A stretch of DNA of 46,331 nt, taken from positions 1 through 46,331 of the forward strand of contig JAFGEC010000549.1 of assembly GCA_016931775.1 (NCBI GenBank), given 5' to 3'. Below, piece by piece: positions 36,921 to 45,809 of this stretch. The notes below the pieces were generated by a model. It was not told the origin of the DNA, did no database searches, and saw nothing but the letters and a program-made list of their open reading frames with translations. Origin of the DNA: Candidatus Zhuqueibacterota bacterium. GTDB lineage: Bacteria; Zhuqueibacterota; Zhuqueibacteria; Residuimicrobiales; JAFGEC01. The position numbers and the translations under genes are program-made. The first letter of the stretch is position 1, and each line of letters starts with the position of its first letter.

Positions 36921-38102
36921 CTATCCCCCTTCATGCGACGGAAACTCCAACGTCTCCACCTCCGTTTCCTTTAAAGCATTGTACAACAAATCCTCCATGT
37001 TTTTTATACCCGCTTCGGCGGCAAACACCTGGTCGAGTTTTGCCTTGGTTTCCGGATTTCTGGGCACCAGATAACTGCAGCAATCGTCATACGGTTCGGT
37101 TGACGTATTAAAGGTACCGAGTTCCTTGGCCTGCCGGACGATAAACTCTTTATCCATTCCAACCAGCGGCCGAAGGATCGGCATACCGGCGACCTGGGAA
37201 ATGGCGGCAAGATTCTCGATCGTCTGTGAAGCGACCTGTCCCACACTGTCACCCGTCACCAGTGCCCCGGCCCTCTCCCTCCGGGCGATGCGCTCGGCCA
37301 GGCGGATCATCATCCGCCGGTACAAAATCAACCGCAGCTTGGCCGGTGCATGCAGAATAACCTCCTGCTGTATCGGAGCAAGGGGTACAAGATAAATTTT
37401 ACTGCGATACTGAAAGACGGTCAGCTTTCTGGCAAGCTCTACGGCGTTATAATAGGACGATTTTTCCGTAAACGGAAAACTGTGAAAATGCACAAAGATG
37501 ACCCGGCATCCCCGGGTCATCATGCGAAACGACGCCACCGGTGAATCGATTCCCGACGACAGCAAACTCACCACCTTACCGCTGCTGCCCACCGGCAGGC
37601 CGCCGTAGCCGTTCCGCCTTTCACAGGAAAAAAACAATTTTTTATTGAATATTTCAATATTGCAGGTGACATCAGGTGAATCCAGAACCACCTTTTTACC
37701 CAATCCCAGATGTATCCTTGCACCGACGATCCGGTTCACCTCCATTGAATTGAGAGGATAGGTTTTGTCCGCTCGTCTTGTTTCAATTCTAAAGCTATCA
37801 AACCTTAAATGCTTCATCCTATCAAATACCTGTTCCTTCAGCACTTCCACATCCGGATCCCCCTGACTGGCAACGCTGTAATGGGCGATGCCGATAACAT
37901 TCGCCAGCCGGTCGGTAATAGCGGGAACATGGGTAACATCGTCCACCGGCAATAAAATTCGTCCGAAATCAAAATGCGGCTGGGCTATGCAGATATCACT
38001 CAATGCATAAACAATATTGACTTTGAGTTTGTGCTCAAAAAAACCGCGATTACCCTTTTTGAGTCCGATCTCGCTATAATGAATGATAAAACAGTTTTCC
38101 AT
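36921..38102 (-). CDS. thiI: tRNA 4-thiouridine synthase ThiI
   Basis: About 393 residues. The ATG at 38102 is preferred; another at 38126 falls inside the upstream hairpin. The N-terminus (F-I-I-H-Y-S-E-I-G-L-K-K-G-N-R) matches the ThiI ferredoxin-like domain, followed by a THUMP domain to about 165 and a PP-loop ATP site L-L-S-S-G-I-D-S-P-V-A (usually S-G-G-I-D-S). D-D-C-C supplies the catalytic cysteine region near 340. There is no rhodanese domain, as in Bacillus-type ThiI. It makes s4U in tRNA and may also serve thiamine synthesis. Confidence 0.9.
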   Translation of the reverse strand: MENCFIIHYSEIGLKKGNRGFFEHKLKVNIVYALSDICIAQPHFDFGRILLPVDDVTHVPAITDRLANVIGIAHYSVASQGDPDVEVLKEQVFDRMKHLRFDSFRIETRRADKTYPLNSMEVNRIVGARIHLGLGKKVVLDSPDVTCNIEIFNKKLFFSCERRNGYGGLPVGSSGKVVSLLSSGIDSPVASFRMMTRGCRVIFVHFHSFPFTEKSSYYNAVELARKLTVFQYRSKIYLVPLAPIQQEVILHAPAKLRLILYRRMMIRLAERIARRERAGALVTGDSVGQVASQTIENLAAISQVAGMPILRPLVGMDKEFIVRQAKELGTFNTSTEPYDDCCSYLVPRNPETKAKLDQVFAAEAGIKNMEDLLYNALKETEVETLEFPSHEGG

Positions 38103-38140
38103 AATAAAAATCGGCCTATTATTCATCGAATAACAGGCCG
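38101..38140 (-). terminator. Terminator of the etf/Fe-S operon, running into the thiI start
   Basis: On the minus strand, a 13-bp stem (CGGCCTGTTATTC with GAATAATAGGCCG, one G-U pair, GAT loop, 38112-38140) is followed directly by ATTTTTATTATG, the last ATG being the thiI start. It lies 25 nt past the Fe-S oxidoreductase stop. The plus strand also has a T-rich tail, so it may act both ways. Confidence 0.75.
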
Positions 38141-38164
38141 TGTTTTCCTTTTTAATTTAAACAA

Positions 38165-40153
38165 TCAGGCCAGATTGTCGGCGACGATCTGGGCGATATC
38201 GTACACTTTTACTTTATCTTCTACCGCTTTTTCCTTCACACCGTCGTCGAGCATGGTGAGACAGAACGGGCAGGCGACACAAAGCTTATCTGCGCCTGTA
38301 TTTACGCCCTGCTCGACCCGGACCTGATTAATTCGCCTGCCGATCGTTTCCTCCATAAACATGCGGGCGCCACCGGCACCGCAACAAAAACTGGCGTTCC
38401 GGTTGCTCTCCATCTCCACCAGTTTAGATTTTGTGGCTGATTTCAATACCCGGCGCGGTGCTTCATAAATATCGTTATAACGTCCCAAATAGCATGAATC
38501 GTGCAGCGTTATCCTTCCGTTGGTTTGAGGTGTCAGTTGAATCTTTTTCTCATCGATCAATCCCGCGATCAGCTCCGAATGGTGGATCACCTCATAATGA
38601 CCGCCGAACTGAACGTATTCATTTTTGATCATATGGTAGCAATGGGGACAGGATGTCAAAATTTTTTTAAACTTGAAATTTTTTAAAGTTTCCACATTTT
38701 GTTCGGCCATCATGGCAAAAAGATATTCATTGCCGGCCCGGCGGGCGGGATCTCCGCAACAGCCTTCATCGGTTCCCAAAATGGCAAAATCCACGCCGGC
38801 TTGTTTCAGAATTTTTACCAGGGCCGTGGATATTTTTTTCGCCCGGTCATCAAATGATCCGGCGCAACCCACAAACCACAGTACATCGACCTCGCCTTTC
38901 TCTGCCATCAACGGTACCTCGAGACCTTCCGCCCAGTCCGCCCGTCCTGAAGAACCCATATTCCATGGATTTGAGTTGTTTTCCAATCCTTTAAAAGTGG
39001 CAGCCAGCTCCTGTGGAAATTCGCTGTCCATCATGACCTTGGCACGGCGCAGGTCGACGATCTTTTGCACGTGCTCGATGGCAACGGGACAGTGCTCCTG
39101 GCATGCCAGACAGGTCGTACAGGCCCAAATTTCAGCTTCACTTACCGCCTGTCCGATAATCGGTTCCGGCTCGATCTCGTCTCCCTTCTTTTTCTGTGCC
39201 AGAATCTGTTTTCCCCGATCGGTCATATGGCCCTGTAAATCGAGAATTAGTTTTTTCGGAGACAGGGGTTTGTCGCTGTTAAACGCGGGACAGCGATCTT
39301 GACAGCGGCCGCAGTGGGTACACGCATCCAGATCCACCAGTTGTTTCCAGGTAAATTGGTTAATATCCGTCACGCCGAATGTTTCCGCTTCCTCCATATC
39401 GATGGTCGACAGCTGGCCTTTAATGCCCAAATTTTTCAAATAGATATTTGCCGGCGACATGAAAATATGGAACAGCTTTGAAAACGGGATATATGCAATA
39501 AATGCCATGGATATCAGCATATGGAATGCCCAGAGACCCAGATGAAAATTTTTAATACTCTGATTCGCCATACCTTTAAACAATCCCGCCGTCAACAATC
39601 CAAAAGGCGACCATTCCGCCCATTGGGGTGTTGTGGCGGCAAGCCGGGCGCCCTCAACCAAAAAGCCGGTAATACCGATCACCAGCAACAAAATCAACAA
39701 AACCGCATCGTCCGTCAGCCGGCCCAAGCGGTGCGGCCGGATCACATAGCGGCGAAAAATGGCATACAGCAGTCCCAGTATAAAGAGGATCCCAAAAACA
39801 TCCAGAATCAGGCTGAACCACAGGTAAAAATTGCCGTACAGGAATTCGATTTTAAAGTCCGCCTGAATAAACACCAGAATAGTGCCGATAGTTAAAATAA
39901 CAAATCCGCTGAATATCGCCATATGCATTAAGCCGGGAGAGGCTTCACGTAAAACTGAAATCTGAGCCAGGCCATCCTTGAGCACACCCAGGAAACGTTT
40001 CATTTTCTGATCGTTACGTTTTTCCGGCTGTCCCAATCGCCACAACCGGTAGCGGCGGTAAAAACCATACACAAAAATTGCCAGGGCGACGGCAAAAAAG
40101 GCATAGATTAAATTATGCGCGGGAATATTCCAATATAACACACGTGTGGGCAT
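38165..40153 (-). CDS. Membrane-bound Fe-S oxidoreductase (ETF:menaquinone oxidoreductase type)
   Basis: 662 residues; GAGGTG precedes the ATG. Residues 1-240 are a NarI-like membrane domain with about six helices and candidate heme histidines (His77, His204, His211, His229). Two [4Fe-4S] ferredoxin motifs follow: C-T-H-C-G-R-C-Q-D-R-C-P (278-288) and C-T-T-C-L-A-C-Q-E-H-C-P (345-355). Two cysteine-rich CCG domains end the protein (E-G-C-C-G-D-P; D-S-C-Y-L-G-R-Y; F-C-C-G-A-G-G). This is the known EtfAB-partner oxidoreductase that moves electrons from ETF to menaquinone. It is the third gene of the etfB-etfA operon. Confidence 0.88.
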   Translation of the reverse strand: MPTRVLYWNIPAHNLIYAFFAVALAIFVYGFYRRYRLWRLGQPEKRNDQKMKRFLGVLKDGLAQISVLREASPGLMHMAIFSGFVILTIGTILVFIQADFKIEFLYGNFYLWFSLILDVFGILFILGLLYAIFRRYVIRPHRLGRLTDDAVLLILLLVIGITGFLVEGARLAATTPQWAEWSPFGLLTAGLFKGMANQSIKNFHLGLWAFHMLISMAFIAYIPFSKLFHIFMSPANIYLKNLGIKGQLSTIDMEEAETFGVTDINQFTWKQLVDLDACTHCGRCQDRCPAFNSDKPLSPKKLILDLQGHMTDRGKQILAQKKKGDEIEPEPIIGQAVSEAEIWACTTCLACQEHCPVAIEHVQKIVDLRRAKVMMDSEFPQELAATFKGLENNSNPWNMGSSGRADWAEGLEVPLMAEKGEVDVLWFVGCAGSFDDRAKKISTALVKILKQAGVDFAILGTDEGCCGDPARRAGNEYLFAMMAEQNVETLKNFKFKKILTSCPHCYHMIKNEYVQFGGHYEVIHHSELIAGLIDEKKIQLTPQTNGRITLHDSCYLGRYNDIYEAPRRVLKSATKSKLVEMESNRNASFCCGAGGARMFMEETIGRRINQVRVEQGVNTGADKLCVACPFCLTMLDDGVKEKAVEDKVKVYDIAQIVADNLA

Positions 40154-40185
40154 ACAATCACCTCATTGTATTGAAAAACTGTCGC

Positions 40186-40212
40186 GGGTGCGGTGTAAAA
40201 TAGACCGCACCC
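40186..40212. other. Intercistronic hairpin between etfA and the Fe-S oxidoreductase gene
   Basis: GGGTGCGGT (40186-40194) pairs perfectly with ACCGCACCC (40204-40212) across a 9-nt loop. It lies in the 100-bp gap inside the operon and may tune the ratio of the products. The GGTGCGG/CCGCACC stem core is shared with the hairpin at 11549. Confidence 0.5.
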
Positions 40213-40253
40213 AAAATTGTCATGTGTAAAATTTTTTATTTCAGCGCTTTCTA

Positions 40254-41222
40254 TCAGCGATTTTTTTCGATTTCAGCAGTAAGTACGGGTAGAATTTCAA
40301 AAAGGTCACCGACAACACTGTAATCGGCGCGCTGAATAATCGGGGCATTGGGGTCTTTATTGATGGCGACGATACATTTCGAACCGGACATTCCGGCCCA
40401 GTGCTGTATGGAGCCGGATGCTCCGACCATTACGTACAGTTTCGGCGATACCACTTTGCCGGTTTGCCCCACCTGGTCACCGTGCGGGCGCCAATCACTG
40501 TCCACAGCTGCCCGCGTGGCACCTACGGCGGCATTGAGCAGTGCGGCAAGTTTTTCCAGCATCGCAAAATTTTCAGCAGACCGCAATCCCCGGCCGCCGG
40601 TTATAATGATATCCGCGTCGGCAACATCCAGCTTGTCGCCGCCTTTGGCGGAAAATTCTTTCACCGTAACTTTGCTCTCAAGGGCAGGCAACTGCGCATC
40701 TTTCACCGGTGCTTGCTGCCCCTCATTGATCTTTTCAGCACCAAATATATTCGGCCGCAGGGAGATAACACATTTTCCACTCAGCTTCAGTTTGGCTAAA
40801 ACCTTGCCTGCATACATCGGCCGGACCACCTGTAGGTTGCCGCCATCGACACTGTACCCTGTAATATCGCTGGCCATTACCATATCCAAAGCTGCGGTTA
40901 CCCGCGGGGCCAGATCCTTACCTAAAAATGTGGCGGAAAACAGTACAACCTGAGCATCCAATTGCTTGGCTGTGTTTACGATGACGGATTTATATAAATC
41001 AGCATTGTATAATTTCAGTTTTTCTTCAGCGGCAACCAGCACCTCATCGGCGCCGTACTCGCCCAATTGGGCGGCCTGCTGCTTGTCGATACTTCCCGGT
41101 ATCAAAACATGAACGGAAGCACCGAGAGCCTTGGCTATTTTTTTGCCGTGACATACCGCTTCAAAAACGCTTTTCCTAAAAGTATCTTGCTGTAATTCTG
41201 CAACAACGAGTAAATTTGACAT
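40254..41222 (-). CDS. etfA: Electron transfer flavoprotein, alpha subunit
   Basis: 322 residues; GGAGG precedes the ATG. The N-terminal domain begins L-L-V-V-A-E-L and holds F-L-G-K-D-L-A-P-R-V. The C-terminal FAD domain carries the family signature G-R-G-L-R-S-A-E-N-F and Y-V-M-V-G-A-S-G-S-I-Q-H-W-A-G-M. It accepts electrons from acyl-CoA dehydrogenases. It follows etfB by 26 bp and precedes the Fe-S oxidoreductase gene. Confidence 0.96.
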   Translation of the reverse strand: MSNLLVVAELQQDTFRKSVFEAVCHGKKIAKALGASVHVLIPGSIDKQQAAQLGEYGADEVLVAAEEKLKLYNADLYKSVIVNTAKQLDAQVVLFSATFLGKDLAPRVTAALDMVMASDITGYSVDGGNLQVVRPMYAGKVLAKLKLSGKCVISLRPNIFGAEKINEGQQAPVKDAQLPALESKVTVKEFSAKGGDKLDVADADIIITGGRGLRSAENFAMLEKLAALLNAAVGATRAAVDSDWRPHGDQVGQTGKVVSPKLYVMVGASGSIQHWAGMSGSKCIVAINKDPNAPIIQRADYSVVGDLFEILPVLTAEIEKNR

Positions 41223-41248
41223 TTATATTGACCTCCAAAATCCAAAAT

Positions 41249-42001
41249 TTAAATAACTTGAGCTTCTTCTTTCAGTACACGCACCAGTTCCGCCACTGCA
41301 TCCGGTCCCTCACCGATAACACGGCCGCCGGAACGGGCTTCGGGGTAGGTCATAGATATTTTTTCAACTCCCGCCGTTCCGAGAGAAATGTTCTGCTGCG
41401 GGATTTCCATTTTTTTGGCTTTCATCTTACCGCGGATGGAAGGATAGCGTGGTTCATTCAAACCTTTTTCACAAGTTATAATACACGGCAGGGGGGATTC
41501 AAGGATTTCCACACCACTGTCTGTGTTTCGCTTCACCGTCACCTTGTCACCCTCTATATCGATCCGAGTGGCCAATGAGATACATGGAATACCTAAAAGC
41601 TCCCCAAGCATGGGCCCCACCTGCATATTTCCGTCATCGATGGCCTCTTTGCCCATCAGAATCAATCCATAATCCATGGATTTGATCTGCTCGGCCAATA
41701 CCTTGGCGACAGCGAGCCCGTCGATGCAGTCATCCTCGGTCACCAGATGTAAAGCCTCGTTAACCTCAAGTTCCAGTGAGGAACGAAGGGCGTCCCTGGT
41801 CCGTTCCGGTCCCATGGCAACCACAGTGATCGATTCCGCAGTACCGGCTTCGCGCTTTTTGAGCGCTTCCTCAATGGCAAATTCGTCAAAAGGATTAATA
41901 ATAAACTTCATTCCGGCCTCTACAACACTTTTCTGATCCGAGCCTATTTTAATATTGGCTTCCGTGTCGGGGACCTGTTTTAAACAAACAACAATTTTCA
42001 C
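41249..42001 (-). CDS. etfB: Electron transfer flavoprotein, beta subunit
   Basis: 250 residues with a GTG start and AGGAG upstream. V-C-L-K-Q-V-P-D-T opens the family and N-P-F-D-E-F-A-I-E-E-A follows. The conserved V-x-M-G-P-E-R and L-M-G-K-E-A-I-D-D motifs are present. It binds AMP and pairs with EtfA. Confidence 0.96.
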   Translation of the reverse strand: MKIVVCLKQVPDTEANIKIGSDQKSVVEAGMKFIINPFDEFAIEEALKKREAGTAESITVVAMGPERTRDALRSSLELEVNEALHLVTEDDCIDGLAVAKVLAEQIKSMDYGLILMGKEAIDDGNMQVGPMLGELLGIPCISLATRIDIEGDKVTVKRNTDSGVEILESPLPCIITCEKGLNEPRYPSIRGKMKAKKMEIPQQNISLGTAGVEKISMTYPEARSGGRVIGEGPDAVAELVRVLKEEAQVI

Positions 42002-42084
42002 TTTTATTCTCCTATATTATCAATTGCCCAACAATTGGAAATAAACGTCTAATATATTAAATCAGTGGAAAAAAATCAAATGGA

Positions 42085-42678
42085 TTATTGTTCAGTGTCC
42101 TTTATTAAAATACCTTTTAGAACAACATTTAAGATTTGTTCGGCGGACTGCTGTAAACTGAATTTTTTCGATTTTGACAGCGTCCAATTCATGGTTATTT
42201 GATCCAGGGCACCAAACAAAATCTGTTTTAATAGTGTCGGCTGTACATCCTGCCGGAAAACACCCGTCTCCTGCCCTAAAACAAAAGCATCGGAAATAAT
42301 GTCCAGATATTCCTTGAATTTTGTACTTTTATATCCATGCATAAACTTGCTGCTTTGACGCAGCTCGATTTCAAGCAATTGAGTCATATCGGGATTTTCT
42401 TCGGCCATTTTCATAAAGCGATGAACAAAAGCGATCAGTTTTTCTTTTGGCCCTTTATAAACGGCCAATTCCTTTTTCATACCTTCGATGATGGGTATCA
42501 TTTCCTCTTCAAAAATGGAAATCAGGATGTCGTCTTTATTGTCGAAATACAGGTAGGTGGTACCGGTAGCCACTCCGGCCTCTTTTGCAATCGTTTCAAC
42601 CTTGGCGTGAAAAAAACCATCACGGGCAAATACCTTGACAGCTGCCTTAAGGAGCCGTTCTCGCTTGTCGGATCTCAT
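42085..42678 (-). CDS. TetR-family transcriptional regulator (FadR-like)
   Basis: 197 residues; GGAG precedes the ATG. Residues 1-50 are a TetR helix-turn-helix (I-A-K-E-A-G-V-A-T-G-T-T-Y-L-Y-F). The C-terminal domain resembles Bacillus-type FadR regulators, which bind acyl-CoA and repress fatty acid oxidation genes. The gene lies 83 bp upstream of etfB on the same strand and diverges from the CsgG-PEGA-FadL gene. It likely controls the etf genes and itself. The ligand is an inference from context. Confidence 0.8.
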   Translation of the reverse strand: MRSDKRERLLKAAVKVFARDGFFHAKVETIAKEAGVATGTTYLYFDNKDDILISIFEEEMIPIIEGMKKELAVYKGPKEKLIAFVHRFMKMAEENPDMTQLLEIELRQSSKFMHGYKSTKFKEYLDIISDAFVLGQETGVFRQDVQPTLLKQILFGALDQITMNWTLSKSKKFSLQQSAEQILNVVLKGILIKDTEQ

Positions 42679-43129
42679 GAATACACTCCGGGAAATGGGG
42701 AAAAATTTAACAAAGCACAGGTTATCGACATTTATGAATATTATTCAAATAAATTAAACATCCCGTTGCAAAAAATCAACCTTTATATTCTAATGGGGCT
42801 CCAAAAAAATTATGTCTGGATTGATAAAGATATCGAGTCAATCGACTTGGCTTTTACTTTATAGTATGATTTTTTTATCCTCGCGCAGAGACACAGGGGC
42901 ACAGAAATTTTAGCAAGGCAATTTGGGAATAACCACAAAGTAAAAACTTAATCCCTACTTACCCAAAATTGAAATTTTGCTTTGCCAGAAATTTCTTTGA
43001 AAAAGTACAATTGTTTCATATATTTTTAGAGTTACCTTTAATATGTTTTGTAAACAATATCAAAAATTATATAAGAAATAACTTTGCTTTTACATCGATT
43101 ACCAGATTATATGAATTGTCGGAGGCCCC
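42679..43129. promoter_or_regulatory. Divergent regulatory region between the TetR gene and the FadL-fusion gene
   Basis: About 450 bp without a gene. On the plus side a TTGTAA (43048-43053), 16-bp spacer and TATAAG (43070-43075) is a weak promoter candidate for the fusion gene. On the minus side a TGAATATTATTCA palindrome (42735-42747) overlaps the -35-like TTGAAT of a possible TetR-gene promoter. Confidence 0.4.
42735..42747. promoter_or_regulatory. Candidate TetR operator
   Basis: TGAATA-T-TATTCA is a perfect 13-bp palindrome about 60 bp before the TetR start. The outer TGAAT/ATTCA half-sites resemble those of Bacillus FadR boxes, though the centre is shorter. Autoregulation is an inference. 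Confidence 0.4.
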
Positions 43130-45400
43130 ATGAGATACGCTCAATTTTTCATATTGCTTTATGAAACATCGATTATTCTAAATCTTCCATATTTTATTTT
43201 TGCTCAAGAAGTTAAAAATCCATCAATCGCAGTTTTAGATCTTGATGCGAACGGTATTTCTGAATCCGAAGCAAAGGCTTTATCGGAAAGATTACGTATT
43301 GAATTATTCAATACAAAAAAATTTCAAGTCATTGAACGGCAAAAAATGGATGAAATACTCACCGAACAGGGATTTCAACAAACAGGATGCACATCAACCG
43401 AATGCTTAGTCAATGTTGGTCAATTGATTGGTGTACAAATGATGGTCGGTGGAAGTATAAGTCGCATTGATAAGTACTTTTCCTTATCAGTCAGATTAAT
43501 TGATGTAGCTACCGGGAAAATATTGGAAGTATCAGGTGAGGATGTGGAAGGTAGTCTTGGAATAATTTTGACTCAATCGCTGAAAAAAGTCGCCATGAAA
43601 TTAGGAGGCATGAGCATCGAATCAGATACATTGAAAACATACATTTACATAACTTCTGATCCTGAAGGTGCCAATGTATACATCGATCAAAAGTTTTATG
43701 GCGTATCGCCGGTTAAAATTCAATTTGATTACCTTGGTATTCATGACATTTCATTAAGAATGGAGGGTTACGAACAATGGAATAAAAAGCTAGATATTAA
43801 AAAGAATCAAACAAACACAGTAGAAGCAAAATTATCAAAAATTAAAATAAAACCAGAACTACCATCCCCAAAAATATTTAAAGAAAATACTGAACGACAT
43901 ATAAAAGAAAAATCATATAATGGTTTTGAAATTTCATTCATCAATAGCGCCACCGCTGGAATTGAAAACAATAGGATCGGCAGACGGGCTGCGAATCTGG
44001 GTGGCAACTATCGCGCAATATCCAATGATTGGAGCAGTATGTTTTGGAATCCCGCAGGACTGGTTTTTACAAATGGAGTATATGCCGGCCTTATACTAGA
44101 ATATACGACTCCTTCTGCCGGTTACACACCCGCTTCCAGCCCTTACAGAGGACAATTTAGTGCTACATATTCTGATAAAAAAATGAATGAAAGTAATTCT
44201 TTTCTACTCCCGGCTGGAGGTTTTTCTTTAAGCAACGGAAACGTAGCATTTGGTTTGGGATTTTGGGCTCCTTTTAACTGGAATATAAAATGGGATCTAC
44301 TGAATACAAATTCATATAACCATCAGTATCCCGAATTTGATGTGGAGAATAACCTAAAAATCATGGATATTCATCCAACTTTTTCTTACAAGATATCCAA
44401 TAAATTCTCAATCGGTGTAGGAGCCGGCATACTTCTGGCAGATATGATGATGGTTAAACCGGCCTTCACGCCGAACCCATATGTTTTTTATCCGCAAATT
44501 CTCACGAGTATATATACAGTTGGTCCAATGTTCGCAGACGTATTGGCCACAATGCCACGCAATGCGCTCACCTCACCCTACGATCATCTCCTATCAGAGG
44601 TTAGAATGAATGGCGACGGGATTAGCTTCGGTTACAACGTTGGTATCATGTTCAAACCTACCGAGACTTTCAGCATTGGTGGATCGGCACGATTCTACAA
44701 TAATATCAAATTAAACGGATCAATTGGAATTAATACTTACTATGCTAATTTTCCCGAGGCAAATGCAAAACTAGCAACGCTAAAACCCGCCTATGATAGT
44801 ATGCTTGCCAGCGGCTTTATTAATGTACAAGAATACACTATGCTCATTGGTTTCTATAGTGGCTCTTCTGTGCAGCAGGCGGTCCCCTCTGAGATCGAAA
44901 TAGATCTTGCACTACCGACAAATATTGGCGTCGGCTTTTCCTTCACAGGAATTAATAAACTCCTATTGTCCGCAGATGTGGCATGGACCCAATGGTCATG
45001 CTGGGATGTCATCGAGATTAATGATAAAAATACCGGGATTGTTTATAATAAATTTACGCTCAACTGGAAAGACGATATTCACTGGGGACTGGGTCTGGAA
45101 TATAAAATACGATCTGAATCGTTTATACGTGGTTCTTTTCATCATGAATCCGCTGCCGCCGTTACTGAGACCTTGACACCATTATTTCCAGTCATCGGAA
45201 ATCGCGATATGCTGATCCTGGGGATTGAGGTACCGGTCGGCCGCCTACGCTTACACGCCAGTGCAGAAAAATCATTTATCAAAGATATGGAAGTTGACAA
45301 ATGGATTCAATCAAATGACGGTCAAGATTATGAAAATTGGGCAGGGACCTATAACATGGATGTCTTTTACTTCATGATTGGATTTGATTACCGCTTTTAA
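43130..45400 (+). CDS. CsgG-like / PEGA / FadL-type barrel fusion protein
   Basis: 756 residues; GGAGG precedes the ATG. Residues 1-26 are a signal peptide (ending I-F-A-Q). Residues about 31-160 are CsgG/LpoB-like (I-A-V-L-D-L-D-A-N-G-I, V-I-E-R-Q-K-M-D-E-I-L, V-G-G-S-I-S-R). Residues about 170-236 form a PEGA domain (S-D-P-E-G-A-N-V-Y-I-D). After a charged linker (237-265), residues 275-756 are a FadL/OmpP1-like barrel (L-G-G-N-Y-R-A-I-S-N-D-W-S, W-N-P-A-G-L) ending F-D-Y-R-F. No internal start or signal peptide precedes the barrel. The next gene is a stand-alone paralogue of the barrel part. Likely role: outer-membrane transport of hydrophobic substrate with periplasmic domains attached. 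Confidence 0.8.
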   Translation: MRYAQFFILLYETSIILNLPYFIFAQEVKNPSIAVLDLDANGISESEAKALSERLRIELFNTKKFQVIERQKMDEILTEQGFQQTGCTSTECLVNVGQLIGVQMMVGGSISRIDKYFSLSVRLIDVATGKILEVSGEDVEGSLGIILTQSLKKVAMKLGGMSIESDTLKTYIYITSDPEGANVYIDQKFYGVSPVKIQFDYLGIHDISLRMEGYEQWNKKLDIKKNQTNTVEAKLSKIKIKPELPSPKIFKENTERHIKEKSYNGFEISFINSATAGIENNRIGRRAANLGGNYRAISNDWSSMFWNPAGLVFTNGVYAGLILEYTTPSAGYTPASSPYRGQFSATYSDKKMNESNSFLLPAGGFSLSNGNVAFGLGFWAPFNWNIKWDLLNTNSYNHQYPEFDVENNLKIMDIHPTFSYKISNKFSIGVGAGILLADMMMVKPAFTPNPYVFYPQILTSIYTVGPMFADVLATMPRNALTSPYDHLLSEVRMNGDGISFGYNVGIMFKPTETFSIGGSARFYNNIKLNGSIGINTYYANFPEANAKLATLKPAYDSMLASGFINVQEYTMLIGFYSGSSVQQAVPSEIEIDLALPTNIGVGFSFTGINKLLLSADVAWTQWSCWDVIEINDKNTGIVYNKFTLNWKDDIHWGLGLEYKIRSESFIRGSFHHESAAAVTETLTPLFPVIGNRDMLILGIEVPVGRLRLHASAEKSFIKDMEVDKWIQSNDGQDYENWAGTYNMDVFYFMIGFDYRF

Positions 45401-45710
45401 TATCTCAAAGATAACCTAAAGTGTTAAGATATCTATCGAAAGCTTCATTTTCGGGTTTTCAATCAAGCTATCAGTTCGTTTTGCTCTTGTGATGTTTTTC
45501 ATCTCATGTGGAATTTATTATCAAACACGTTTTTTCCTTCTCGAAAACACGAGATTTTTTTCGGCCAGACGTTTTGTCATTGTTAAAAGAGTCTATACGG
45601 CAGTAACCGAAAAACACCAAAATTATGCAAAGTCTATTTATTAATTTAAAAAATTTTTTATTGCGGGAAAGAGTTCAATTTAAGTAAAAATCAGTAATAA
45701 AATAGTCTTT

Positions 45711-45750
45711 TTTAACTAAACTGTTGACAATAGTTTATTTTTTAGTTAAA
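45711..45750. promoter_or_regulatory. Nested inverted repeats over the promoter, candidate operator
   Basis: Outer arms TTTAACTAAA (45711-45720) and TTTAGTTAAA (45741-45750) are perfect inverses. An inner near-palindrome, 45717-45737, has arms TAAACT and AGTTTA around the -35. Together they cover the -35 and most of the -10, as expected for a repressor site. Confidence 0.55.
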
Positions 45751-45752
45751 AT
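45724..45752 (+). promoter_or_regulatory. Sigma70-type promoter of the second FadL-type gene
   Basis: TTGACA (45724-45729), an exact 17-bp spacer and TAAAAT (45747-45752). The start codon is 57 bp downstream. This is the best promoter match in the window. Confidence 0.7.
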
Positions 45753-45809
45753 GCCAAATAACAAATCAAAAAAAATAAAAATTCCTTAAACCCAAGTTAG
45801 GGAGGAGTC

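Larger units (their letters stand above)
45401..45809. other. AT-rich intergenic region carrying the promoter of the second FadL-type gene
   Basis: About 410 bp with no gene. The 3' half holds the promoter and nested inverted repeats listed separately. No terminator for the fusion gene is evident. Confidence 0.5.

Noticed and set aside
42885-42915. Phrase like CGCAGAGACACAGGGGCACAG, resembling a degenerate short repeat
   Set aside because: Only one copy is present in the window, so no repeat array or CRISPR can be supported.
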